NCBI GenBank assembly: GCA_009995225.1
Contig: JAACPW010000005.1
Coordinates: forward strand, 1-64,000
Direction: 5' to 3'
DNA length: 64,000 nt
Origin: Sphingomonadales bacterium
GTDB lineage: Bacteria; Pseudomonadota; Alphaproteobacteria; Sphingomonadales; Sphingomonadaceae
In this document: positions 1-7,063 of the stretch, piece by piece
Numbering within the stretch: the first letter of the stretch is position 1
How the letters are laid out: each line of letters begins with the position of its first letter
The notes under the pieces: model-generated
What the model was told of the DNA's origin: nothing
Databases searched by the model: none
What the model saw: the letters and a program-made list of their open reading frames with translations, nothing else
Position numbers and translations under genes: made by a program

Positions 1-96
1 GGCGCCACTCATATCTGGGCGGCATCAGCCCGCTCGCATTCGAGGCCAAGGTGGCATAAAGAGATCGGTGACCGGCGCAAAACCGTTACAAGTCCA
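1..96 (+). mobile_element. Right end of an IS3-family insertion sequence (left part outside window)
   Basis: The first 59 bases encode the last residues of an IS3-type OrfB transposase. About 37 bases after its stop codon the DNA switches, at base 97, to conserved cytosine-methyltransferase coding sequence. The presumed terminus ends in 5'-CA at 95-96, as IS3-family right ends do. The rest of the element, its left inverted repeat and the target duplication lie left of the window, so the exact boundary is inferred from where methyltransferase homology resumes. Confidence 0.6.
3..59 (+). CDS. IS3-family transposase OrfB, C-terminal tail only (partial)
   Basis: Frame 3 reads RHSYLGGISPLAFEAKVA followed by TAA at 57-59. 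The pattern R-H-S-x-L-G-x-x-S-P-x-x-F-E is the usual C-terminal signature of IS3-family DDE transposases (OrfB), a few dozen residues after the last catalytic glutamate. Only 18 residues are inside the window, so nothing can be said about whether the transposase is intact. Confidence 0.65.
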   Translation, partial: RHSYLGGISPLAFEAKVA

Positions 97-879
97 GACT
101 TCGCCGCTATCTGTGAGGCCTTTGCCTCGCGCGGTTATCGGTTCGGTGCGATCGTGGTCGATGCAGCACTCTTTGTTCCGCAGTCGCGTGCGCGGCTCTT
201 TATCATCGGTGTAAAGAAGGATTTCGACATACCAGCGAACCTCATCGCAGGCGAACCGGTTGGGGGATTTCGCACCAAACAGTTGATCGCCGCGAAAGCC
301 AAGCTTGATCCAGAAGTGAGCGAAAATTGGGTATGGTGGAAGCTACCGCTGCCACGTGCCCGGAAAACGACTTTCGCTGATCTTCTCGAGAATCCTGAAG
401 ATTCGGCAGCTTGGCATACGCCTGCTGAAACGAAGGTTCTTCTCGATATGATGTCGCCGATCAATATCGCTAAGGTAAAGAAGGCCCAGCAATCGGGAGA
501 GCTTTCGGTAGGGTGCGTATACAAGCGCACCCGGCGCGATGCACAGGATGGCAAGGTCCAGCGTGCGGAAGTCCGTTTCGACGGTATCTCGGGCTGCTTA
601 CGAACTCCGGCGGGTGGGTCGAGCAGGCAGGTGATTGTGATAGTGGAAGGGAAAAAAGTTCGTTCCCGCCTTATCACAGCGAGAGAAACAGCGCGGCTGA
701 TGGGGCTAAAAGACAGCTATAAACTGCCTGACGGCTACAACGATGCCTATCACCTGACAGGGGATGGGGTAGCGGTTCCAGTTGTTCGTCATATTGCTAA
801 ACATATCCTTGAGCCGATGGTCGATGCTATTGAGGCAGCCCAAAGCGACCTAGTCGATATGATGGCAGAGGCAGCATGA
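97..879 (+). pseudogene. DNA cytosine-5 methyltransferase, 3' fragment cut by an IS element
   Basis: The reading frame from about base 97 to the TGA at 877-879 gives roughly 260 residues matching the C-terminal part of a C5-cytosine methyltransferase. A QSRAR motif (motif VIII, in FVPQSRARLF) comes first, then a target-recognition region, a TARE motif (motif IX) and GDGVAVPV (motif X, cofactor-side helix). The N-terminal part with the SAM-binding loop, the PC catalytic motif and ENV is missing; directly upstream lies IS3 sequence in another frame. The gene is therefore almost certainly interrupted. A shorter ORF from the ATG at 154 exists but would lack the catalytic half. Whether an intact restriction partner exists cannot be seen. 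Confidence 0.7.
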
Positions 880-880
880 G

Positions 881-920
881 ATAAAAGGCCAACGAGGATG
901 TCATAATCATCGTTGGCCTT
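881..920 (-). terminator. Hairpin, likely terminator of tRNA-Ser
   Basis: An exact 11-bp inverted repeat (885-895 with 910-920, arms AAGGCCAACGA/TCGTTGGCCTT) has a 14-nt loop. Read on the minus strand it is followed by CCTTTTATCTC, a short U-run, so it suits a terminator for the tRNA transcribed leftwards. On the plus strand there is no U-run after it. Confidence 0.55.
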
Positions 921-992
921 CATGACACTGATAAAGGTGCGTGGAGGTGCACGATCTAACAATTGGTTTTTTTGCGCCATAAGGGCGGTAGC

Positions 993-1082
993 TGGCGGAG
1001 AGGGTGGGATTCGAACCCACGTTACCGTTGCCGGTAAACCGCATTTCGAGTGCGGCGCATTCGACCACTCTGCCACCTCTCC
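993..1082 (-). tRNA. tRNA-Ser (anticodon CGA)
   Basis: The reverse complement folds as a class II tRNA of 90 nt including an encoded CCA. The acceptor stem is GGAGAGG/CCTCTCC with a G discriminator. The anticodon loop CTCGAAA sits on a CGCA/TGCG stem, giving anticodon CGA. A long variable arm is present, and the T-arm has GGTTCGAATCC. The 3' end faces the methyltransferase/IS side, the orientation seen where genomic islands integrate into tRNA 3' ends. Confidence 0.97.
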
Positions 1083-1262
1083 GCGAGGCTTGTTGCGCTA
1101 TCAAGCACCGCTTGGTCGGAGCGGCCAGCAACAATAAGCGCGCCCGTTAGCCCAAGGTATAAGGCTTGCCAAGGCCTGTCAGTGCACAAATTGAGGGCAT
1201 ATCTCGCGCTCGGCTTGGCACGCCAGCTTGTTTTGTGCTCACAATTGCCCATATTGCCTGCC

Positions 1263-1643
1263 ATGGAACGCGCAGAGTTTTTCTCAAGCCAGGCCGGGCG
1301 CACCATCATCGCACCGCGCCAGATCCGCGCCCGCTTTGGCATCGGCGACGTGGTTTGCCATCGCCTGTTTGCCTTTCGCGGGGTCATTTTTGATATTGAC
1401 CCGGTCTTTGCCAATTCGGAAGAATGGTATCAGTCGATCCCGGAGGATATCCGTCCGGATCGCGATCAGCCGTTCTATCACCTGCTCGCCGAAAGCGACG
1501 ATTCGTCGTATGTCGCTTACGTAAGCCAGGGTAACTTGATTGGTGACGCCGATGGCGGACCGATCGACCACCCCACGGTGCGACAGCTGTTCGAAAGTTT
1601 CAAGGACGGCCGTTACCGGATGAGAGCCTCACTCACACATTGA
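1263..1643 (+). CDS. hspQ: HspQ/YccV-like hemimethylated-DNA-binding domain protein
   Basis: The 126-residue protein carries the HspQ (YccV-like) fold core: a short N-terminal lead, then FGIGDVVCHRLFAFRGVIFDIDP, which matches the family's G-x-V-V-x-H-x-x-x-x-x-R-G-V-I-x-D-x-D-P pattern, and a C-terminal part with YVSQGNLI. In enterobacteria HspQ is a small heat-shock protein that stimulates Lon and modulates degradation of DnaA and other substrates; the original family name refers to hemimethylated oriC binding. The start is the ATG at 1263, where the conserved core begins 30 residues in; upstream in-frame codons run through the tRNA gene and are not credible. No obvious operon partner; the next gene starts 26 nt after its stop. 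Confidence 0.85.
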   Translation: MERAEFFSSQAGRTIIAPRQIRARFGIGDVVCHRLFAFRGVIFDIDPVFANSEEWYQSIPEDIRPDRDQPFYHLLAESDDSSYVAYVSQGNLIGDADGGPIDHPTVRQLFESFKDGRYRMRASLTH

Positions 1644-1669
1644 CAATCTTTTTGCCGTAGGCGGCTGCC

Positions 1670-2298
1670 ATGGCAAACGGGGCCGATCTTCAAGGCGACA
1701 CGCCTGCGATGGCGCGTTTGCGACTCGCGCTTGAGCGGGAGCTTGCTGAGGATGAGGTCATTCTTTGGCATGGGTGGCAGATGGGCCGGTGGGAACCACA
1801 GGCCTTTGCGCTCTATCTTTCGCCATTCCCTGGACCGCTTTTTCCGTCATGTGGACGACGTTGGCTTTCGGGGCGATGGCGCAATCGGGCGACGACGGGC
1901 CGGGCTGGATCGGCTGGGCCTTTCCGCTGTTTGGATTACCCTTCATCGGCATTGGGCTGGCGATGCTGGCGCGCCCGTTCATGCCATGGTTTGAGCATGG
2001 CCGTACGCTTTACGTGATCACCTCGCAGCGCGCGCTTAAACTGGGCATGGGCCGAGAATTGGTGGTGAAGGCGGCACCCGCAGACCGGATCGGCTTGGTG
2101 CAACGGTTTGAAAAGCGCGATGGATCCGGGCGGCTGCAATTGGCAATCAGGATCGGCAAGGACAGCGATGGTGACGCCCAAATCGATTATTTCGAAATAG
2201 GCCGTGTGCCAGACGTATTGAACGCGCAGGCGGCGATCAAGCAGATGGCGCAGCTTCGCCACCCGCATCAGCGTTCAGCTCTTGAGCTTCCAGCCTGA
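1670..2298 (+). pseudogene. Membrane protein with PH-like C-terminal domain, apparent 1-nt frameshift
   Basis: Two overlapping frames together make one protein of about 210 residues. Frame 2 from the ATG at 1670 encodes a soluble N-terminus (about 50 residues, ending RWEPQAFALYL), then turns to proline/arginine-rich nonsense. Frame 1 continues with FAIPWTAF, two hydrophobic segments (around 1815-1895 and 1905-1985) and a domain beginning TLYVITSQRAL, typical of bacterial PH-like membrane proteins. Adding one T to the run at 1818-1820 restores CTC-TAT-CTT-TTC-GCC-ATT-CCC, so a single-base loss in a short homopolymer is the simplest explanation. It could be a true mutation or a sequencing error. 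The 3' end overlaps the converging permease gene by 24 nt. Confidence 0.65.
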
Positions 2299-3180
2299 AC
2301 GCAGCAGCGCGTAGACACCTGCCGCCAACACTGCGTTGAGGACCAGCAGCCCCCCCGCCGCCGCGACCAGCGTGGCATCAGGTCCCATATCGCTCGCCCC
2401 CAGAAAGCCATATCGAAAGCCCGAGATCACATAGAAAAACGGGTTGAGGCGGCTCACCCATTGAAAGGCTGGATCGAGGTTCTCGATCACATAAAAGGTG
2501 CCCGACAATAACGAGAGCGGCGCGATGATGAAGTTGGTAACGGCGGAATTGTGATCGAACTTTTCGGCCCAGATCGAGGTGGCAAGTCCGATGATCGACA
2601 ACAGCAGCGCCCCCATCAGCCCAAACCAGATAACGGCCCAGGGATGCGTCATCGCGAGCGAAACACCCGGCCACAGCGCCACCGCCAGCGCCACCGCAAA
2701 GCCCACCAGGATCGCCCGCGTTATAGCCGCAGCAATGATCCCGGCCATCAGCTCGCCCGAGGATAAGGGTGGCATCAACAGATCGATGATCGTTCCCTGC
2801 ATCTTGCCCGAAAGCAACGAGAAGCTGGAGTTGGCAAAGGCGTTCTGCATCATCGCCATCACGATCAGGCCCGGCGCAACGAAGCTGGCGAAAGGCACAC
2901 CCAGCACTTCACGACCTTCGCGGCCCAACGCAACAGTGAAAATCACCAGAAACAGCAGCGTCGTGAAGGCCGGAGCCCAAATCGTCTGCGTCTGGACCTT
3001 GAGAAACCGCCGCACCTCCTTCATATAGAGGCCTAACAGTCCCACGCGATTGATCCCGGTAATCACCGGGACGCCGCGCGGAGCAAACCGGATGCTTCCG
3101 CCGGTCTTGTCAACAGGCGTCATTTCAGTCACGGGAGCGGCGTCGTGCAATGGGTTTGCTGAAGGTGCGCGTTCGGCCAT
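2275..3180 (-). CDS. ABC-2 type transporter permease
   Basis: A 301-residue integral membrane protein of the ABC-2 permease family (YadH/NodJ-like). After a polar N-terminus of about 70 residues come six hydrophobic segments. The typical central stretch, with SFSLLSGKMQGTI and NFIIAPLSLLSGTFYVIE, ends in a loop containing RLNPFFYVISGFRYG, which matches the conserved R-x-N-P-x-x-Y-x-x-x-x-R-x-x motif. It should form the membrane channel of an exporter; the partner ATPase is not adjacent, which is common in this family. The start chosen is the ATG at 3180; an upstream in-frame ATG at 3249 would overlap the divergent gcrA region. Substrate unknown. Confidence 0.85.
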   Translation of the reverse strand: MAERAPSANPLHDAAPVTEMTPVDKTGGSIRFAPRGVPVITGINRVGLLGLYMKEVRRFLKVQTQTIWAPAFTTLLFLVIFTVALGREGREVLGVPFASFVAPGLIVMAMMQNAFANSSFSLLSGKMQGTIIDLLMPPLSSGELMAGIIAAAITRAILVGFAVALAVALWPGVSLAMTHPWAVIWFGLMGALLLSIIGLATSIWAEKFDHNSAVTNFIIAPLSLLSGTFYVIENLDPAFQWVSRLNPFFYVISGFRYGFLGASDMGPDATLVAAAGGLLVLNAVLAAGVYALLRSGWKLKS

Positions 3181-3266
3181 GGCAAAAGCGCCTAGGCTGC
3201 ATGAACCGCTCTGACAAGCATCAGCGCCCAAGTCGCACGCGCCGAACACAGGAACAGGTAAATTTT

Positions 3267-3989
3267 ATGGGCTGGACGGACGAGCGCATCGCAATCCTCA
3301 AAAGGATGTGGGAAGGCGGCTCCACCGCGAGCGAGATCGCGGCGGAGCTTGGCGGCGTCAGCCGCAATGCCGTCATCGGCAAGGCGCATCGCCTTGGATT
3401 GAAGGCACGCCCCTCACCGGTGAAGGCCAACGACAAGAAAAAGGCAGCCGCGCCGGTCAAGAAGCCTGCCGTCGCCCCTGCCCCGCGCGCAGCCGAGCCG
3501 CGTGCCGAGCCTGCCCCACGCAGTTTGCCGAACGCGCCGGCCGAACGTCCTGCGCCGCGCCCCGCTACGCCCGCAGCCCCTTCCGCGCCTGCGCCGGGTG
3601 ATGCCGTCAACGCTGTCCCTTCGCAGCCGGTCCCCGGACCATCTTCGGATCTGCCCAAGATCGTCTCGGTAGGCCCCGGAGGCTTCCTGCGTCAGGGTCC
3701 AGGCGATCAGCAGGCGCCAATCCCACCCGCCCCGCCCCGCCGTCTGGTTCCTGCCAAGCCCAGCCCCGAGATTGCGGGCAAGACAACGCTGCTCGATCTG
3801 TCGGAAAAGGTTTGCAGGTGGCCGATGGGCCATCCGGGCGAAGCCGATTTCCACTTTTGCGGCGTCGCCGTGAACCCAGGCTTTCCCTATTGCGTCGAAC
3901 ATTGCGGACGGGCCTATCAGGCGCAGCTTCCGCGCGGTGTCCGCCGTCCGCCCCCGCCGCTGCCTTTTGGCGGCCCACGGGTCCGGTAG
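3267..3989 (+). CDS. gcrA: GcrA cell-cycle regulator
   Basis: GcrA binds sigma-70 and DNA carrying CcrM-methylated GANTC sites and drives transcription of cell-cycle genes in alphaproteobacteria. The 240-residue protein begins MGWTDERIAILKRMW and continues through SEIAAELG and SRNAVIGKAHRLGL, the diagnostic DNA-binding helix-turn-helix of GcrA (residues 1-45). A long alanine/proline/lysine-rich linker follows (about 50-175). The C-terminal sigma-binding module has VCRWPMGHPGE, FHFCG and YCVEHCGRAY (about 185-225). The start at 3267 places the conserved MGWTDE at the N-terminus; the longer in-frame ORF from 3150 has no family support. The gene diverges from the ABC permease. Confidence 0.95.
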   Translation: MGWTDERIAILKRMWEGGSTASEIAAELGGVSRNAVIGKAHRLGLKARPSPVKANDKKKAAAPVKKPAVAPAPRAAEPRAEPAPRSLPNAPAERPAPRPATPAAPSAPAPGDAVNAVPSQPVPGPSSDLPKIVSVGPGGFLRQGPGDQQAPIPPAPPRRLVPAKPSPEIAGKTTLLDLSEKVCRWPMGHPGEADFHFCGVAVNPGFPYCVEHCGRAYQAQLPRGVRRPPPPLPFGGPRVR

Positions 3990-4017
3990 CCCGTCGGGTG
4001 TTTACCCCTCGTCCCGC

Positions 4018-4036
4018 TTTACCCATCGCGGGTAAA
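4018..4036. repeat. Short inverted repeat between gcrA and the DUF481 gene
   Basis: TTTACCC at 4018-4024 and GGGTAAA at 4030-4036 form a 7-bp inverted repeat with a 5-nt spacer, 29 nt after the gcrA stop and 22 nt before the next start. There is no U-run after it, so it may be a weak terminator, a leader hairpin or an operator; the sequence does not decide. Confidence 0.35.
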
Positions 4037-4058
4037 ACGGGCCCTTGGGAGCAATGAA

Positions 4059-5012
4059 GTGACGTTCAGATCAGGTCTGCCCTTGGTTGCGATGGCTGCG
4101 CTTGCGATGCCGCAAGCCAGCCGTGCAGAGCTGCCAGAACCCGTGCGCGCGATGATCGATGCCGCCATTGCCACCGGCGACGAAGCCAAAATTCGCGCCG
4201 TTACGGAAATCGCCCGGACAACCAATCCTGCCGATCAGGAAGAAATCGACACAATGGTCTCGGCTTTCCATGCCGAGCGCGCCGCACACAGGGCGGCAGA
4301 GGAGGCTGCCAAGCAAGCGCAGATCCGTTCCGCTGGATTGTTCGAAAATTGGTCGGGCAAAGGTGAGCTTGGCGGGTTTCAGTCGACCGGTAATTCCTCT
4401 GCGACCGGCGTCACAACCTCGTTGATGCTCGACCGGAAAGGGATAGACTGGCGCCACAAGCTGACCGGGCGGGTCGATTACCAGCGTGCCAATGGCATCA
4501 CCACGCGCGAACAATACCTCGCCCGCTACGAACCGAACTTCGATGTTTCGGACAATTTCTATGTTTATGCGCTGGCCCAGTTCGAGCGTGATCGCTTTCA
4601 GGGAATTTCGGCACGTTACGCTGTGTCGGGCGGCTTGGGATATCAGGCGCTGAAGGGCGGCGACATTCAGTTGGCGGTCAAAGCGGGCCCTGCTTATCGC
4701 GTCACTGAATTTGTCGACGGTCGCAACGAAAACCGGATTGCCGGGTTGATCGGGCTCGATTTCGACTGGACCCTTTCCGAGAGGCTCAAGCTTACGCAGG
4801 ACACCAACGCCGTGGCCGAGACAGGCGGGTCCGCGGTTGCCATCATCGATTCGCGCAACACCACGCTGGATCTGATCACCGGCCTCGACGCGCGTATCAA
4901 CAGAAGCCTTACTGCGCGGTTTTCCTACGCGATCGAATATGACAGCAACCCGCCGCCAGGCGCGGTTCAGACAGATACGCTCAGTCGTGTAACGTTGGTC
5001 TACGACTTCTGA
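4059..5012 (+). CDS. DUF481 (YdiY-like) outer-membrane beta-barrel protein
   Basis: The 317-residue protein has an N-terminal export signal (to about residue 23, ending ASRA), a helical region rich in Ala/Glu (about 25-90) and then a DUF481 barrel. The barrel starts GLFENWSGKGELGGFQSTGNSS, in which the G-E-L-G-x-x-x-T-G-N-S signature is clear, and the chain ends LVYDF with a C-terminal aromatic, as outer-membrane barrels do. DUF481 proteins resemble E. coli YdiY; their role is not settled. The start is GTG at 4059, 8 nt after a TGGGA ribosome-binding site. An ATG at 4054 runs into a stop after two codons. Confidence 0.85.
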   Translation: MTFRSGLPLVAMAALAMPQASRAELPEPVRAMIDAAIATGDEAKIRAVTEIARTTNPADQEEIDTMVSAFHAERAAHRAAEEAAKQAQIRSAGLFENWSGKGELGGFQSTGNSSATGVTTSLMLDRKGIDWRHKLTGRVDYQRANGITTREQYLARYEPNFDVSDNFYVYALAQFERDRFQGISARYAVSGGLGYQALKGGDIQLAVKAGPAYRVTEFVDGRNENRIAGLIGLDFDWTLSERLKLTQDTNAVAETGGSAVAIIDSRNTTLDLITGLDARINRSLTARFSYAIEYDSNPPPGAVQTDTLSRVTLVYDF

Positions 5013-5090
5013 GAACGTCGTTTCACCCCCTTTAGAATTGCGCAATGATATTGGTCTAGAGTCTCCTATGGGTGGGGAGTTCGCGGACGC

Positions 5091-6287
5091 ATGGTCGAAA
5101 TGTCGGATATGGTTGCGGGCGGCTACTATGCCTCAACTGCCCTTTTCGGTATTTGCGGCGCCGGTTTCGCGCTGGCGACACGCGATCGGCTTTATGCCTA
5201 TTTCGCGCTTCATGCGCTGGCGGTGGGCGTGCTTGCGCTAACATTCCCGCCGGTCTCCCCGGCAGCCGACGCAATCGCGCCTTGGCACATTGCCTGTCGT
5301 ATCGCCGCCGAAGGCCTGGTTGTGGCCACGATTGGCCTAGGCCTTAGCCACTTGCTCGCGCCGCGCCTTCCGGGCCTTCTCGCTACGGCGATCCGATGTG
5401 TGTTCCCGATTGGCCTGATGGCGTCGGCCAGCGCGTTGTGGTTCCTGTTCAGTGTGGAAACCTCGTTCATTTACGCGCTTGCGATGCTGGCGGTCATTGT
5501 CATCATTGTCATTACTTTGGTGGTTGGCTTAGCGCGAGGCTGCCGTGAAGCATTGTGGATTGCGATTGCTTTGGCTCCCTTGCTGAGCGTTGGTGCGATT
5601 GCGGCGGCGATGGATGGGTTCGAACTGGGTTCGATGCCAAACTACGCCGAAGGGATGCTGATCGGGTTCGCCTTCGAACTGGTCTGTATCTCGGGACTGC
5701 TCGCAGTGCGCTTCAACCGCACCTTACGGGAACGCGACGCGGCCATGGCCGAAGCGGTTGCCGCCCGCAATGCGAGCGAGATCGATCCGCTGACCGGCAT
5801 TGCCAATCGCCGTGTCTTCGAAGCTGGGCTGCACGCGGCGCCCGAGCAATTCTACACGGCGTTGGCAATTGTCGATTGCGATCATTTCAAGCGGATCAAT
5901 GACCAATTCGGCCACGCGACCGGCGATCTTGTGCTGAAAGCGATCGCGCGCCGTCTTGCGTGCGCTCCGGGGAAGGCGATGCGGATCGGTGGCGAGGAAT
6001 TCGCTGTCTTCCTCACCGCACCCGATTGGCAACGCGAATTCGACTCTCTCAGGGAGGCGATTGCGTGCCAGACCCGCCGTGCTCTTGACGAGATGCAGAT
6101 CTCGCATCAGGTCACCGTCAGCATCGGCGCGGTGGAATTGCCGAATGGGCGGCCTACCCAGCAGGCGCTTATGCTGGCTGATAAGGCGCTGTACCAAGCC
6201 AAACGTCTCGGGCGTAACCGGATGGAAATTCACCCACCCATGCACGCTTATGCGCCCCCTCGTGCCGCCATCGCCTGCGCGGCCTGA
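5091..6287 (+). CDS. Membrane-bound diguanylate cyclase (GGDEF)
   Basis: The 398-residue protein has an N-terminal half with about seven hydrophobic helices (residues 8-215), a short helical linker and a C-terminal GGDEF domain (about 225-380). The domain starts DPLTGIANRR, has DCDHFKRINDQFGH (metal and substrate residues), an active-site GGEEF at 300-304 and a terminal ALYQAKRLGRNR. It should make cyclic di-GMP from two GTP at the inner membrane. No RxxD inhibitory site is visible in the residues just before GGEEF, so product inhibition of the usual type is probably absent. The sensed signal is unknown. The start ATG at 5091 follows a GTGGGGAG stretch; ATG 5103 is an alternative. Confidence 0.92.
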   Translation: MVEMSDMVAGGYYASTALFGICGAGFALATRDRLYAYFALHALAVGVLALTFPPVSPAADAIAPWHIACRIAAEGLVVATIGLGLSHLLAPRLPGLLATAIRCVFPIGLMASASALWFLFSVETSFIYALAMLAVIVIIVITLVVGLARGCREALWIAIALAPLLSVGAIAAAMDGFELGSMPNYAEGMLIGFAFELVCISGLLAVRFNRTLRERDAAMAEAVAARNASEIDPLTGIANRRVFEAGLHAAPEQFYTALAIVDCDHFKRINDQFGHATGDLVLKAIARRLACAPGKAMRIGGEEFAVFLTAPDWQREFDSLREAIACQTRRALDEMQISHQVTVSIGAVELPNGRPTQQALMLADKALYQAKRLGRNRMEIHPPMHAYAPPRAAIACAA

Positions 6288-6302
6288 ATTGTCGCGGAGA
6301 CG

Positions 6303-6983
6303 TCAGGCTTTCTGAGCGAACCAGATGATATGATGCGCGCCCTTGTTGTTCGGACGTGAACGGACATTCCATTCCACGATGCTGAGGCCGGTATCATGGA
6401 GCCGCTTGCGGAATGCCGGATCCGGCCCCGCCGACCACACAGCCAGAATGCCGCCGGGTTTCAGAGCGTCACGCGCCTTGGCGAGGCCGGTGCGCGAATA
6501 GATCCGGTTGTTCGCATCGCGCACAATTCCGTCCGGGCCGTTATCGACATCCAGCAGGATTGCATCGAACTTGGCGCAGGTGCCATCGTTGGCGTCGTCG
6601 ATCAATGCGGCAACATCGCAGATCTTGAGGTCAAGGCGCGGGTCAGACAGGCCCTCCCCGGTCAGGTGTGCCATCGGCCCCTGCGCCCAATCGACAATTG
6701 TCTCGGAAATCTCGGCCACAACGATCTGCGCCTTGCCGCCCAGCCGCGCGGCAGCGGCGCGGTAGGTGAAGCCCATGCCGTAGCCACCGATGAGGATGCG
6801 CGGATCGGATTTGCCCAGCCGCTCAATGGTCAGCTCGGCCAATTGCTCTTCCGAAAACCGCATCCGGGTGCTCATCAGCTCGTTACGGCCCATCACGATC
6901 ATGAAGTGACCGGCGTGTTCGTAAAGCTCAAGACAAACCCCGTCCTCGATCTGTGTGCTGTCGATCAATTCACGTTTGAGCAT
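6303..6983 (-). CDS. Spermidine-synthase-like methyltransferase-fold protein
   Basis: The 226-residue protein has the Rossmann core of spermine/spermidine synthases. Glycine-rich ILIGGYGMGFTYRAA forms the first nucleoside loop (about residues 62-76), VVAEIS gives the acidic residue at the end of strand 2, and FDAILLDVDNGPD is the strand-4 region. The D-V-D-N-G-P motif is typical of a group of spermidine-synthase-like proteins of unknown substrate in proteobacteria. It lacks the N-terminal beta domain of true SpeE, and aminopropyl transfer cannot be asserted. It converges with the diguanylate cyclase gene (15 nt between stops) and is a separate unit from pnp. Confidence 0.75.
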   Translation of the reverse strand: MLKRELIDSTQIEDGVCLELYEHAGHFMIVMGRNELMSTRMRFSEEQLAELTIERLGKSDPRILIGGYGMGFTYRAAAARLGGKAQIVVAEISETIVDWAQGPMAHLTGEGLSDPRLDLKICDVAALIDDANDGTCAKFDAILLDVDNGPDGIVRDANNRIYSRTGLAKARDALKPGGILAVWSAGPDPAFRKRLHDTGLSIVEWNVRSRPNNKGAHHIIWFAQKA

Positions 6984-6999
6984 TGTTTGGCGCCTCTTG

Positions 7000-7039
7000 T
7001 GTCAACAAAGAGGCCGCCCGGATCGCTCCGGGCGGCCTC
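7000..7039 (-). terminator. Rho-independent terminator upstream of the spermidine-synthase-like gene, after pnp
   Basis: A perfect 13-bp stem (7010-7022 with 7027-7039) and a TCGC tetraloop lie 25 nt after the pnp stop. On the minus strand it is followed by CTTTGTTGAC, a modest U-rich tail. It should end the pnp transcript before the next minus-strand gene. Confidence 0.8.
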
Positions 7040-7063
7040 AATGGCTTGCCTCAGATGAGGGGA

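Noticed and set aside
789..1414. Several ORFs across the tRNA-Ser gene on both strands
   Set aside because: They read through the tRNA and its flanks, have no family match and are shadows.
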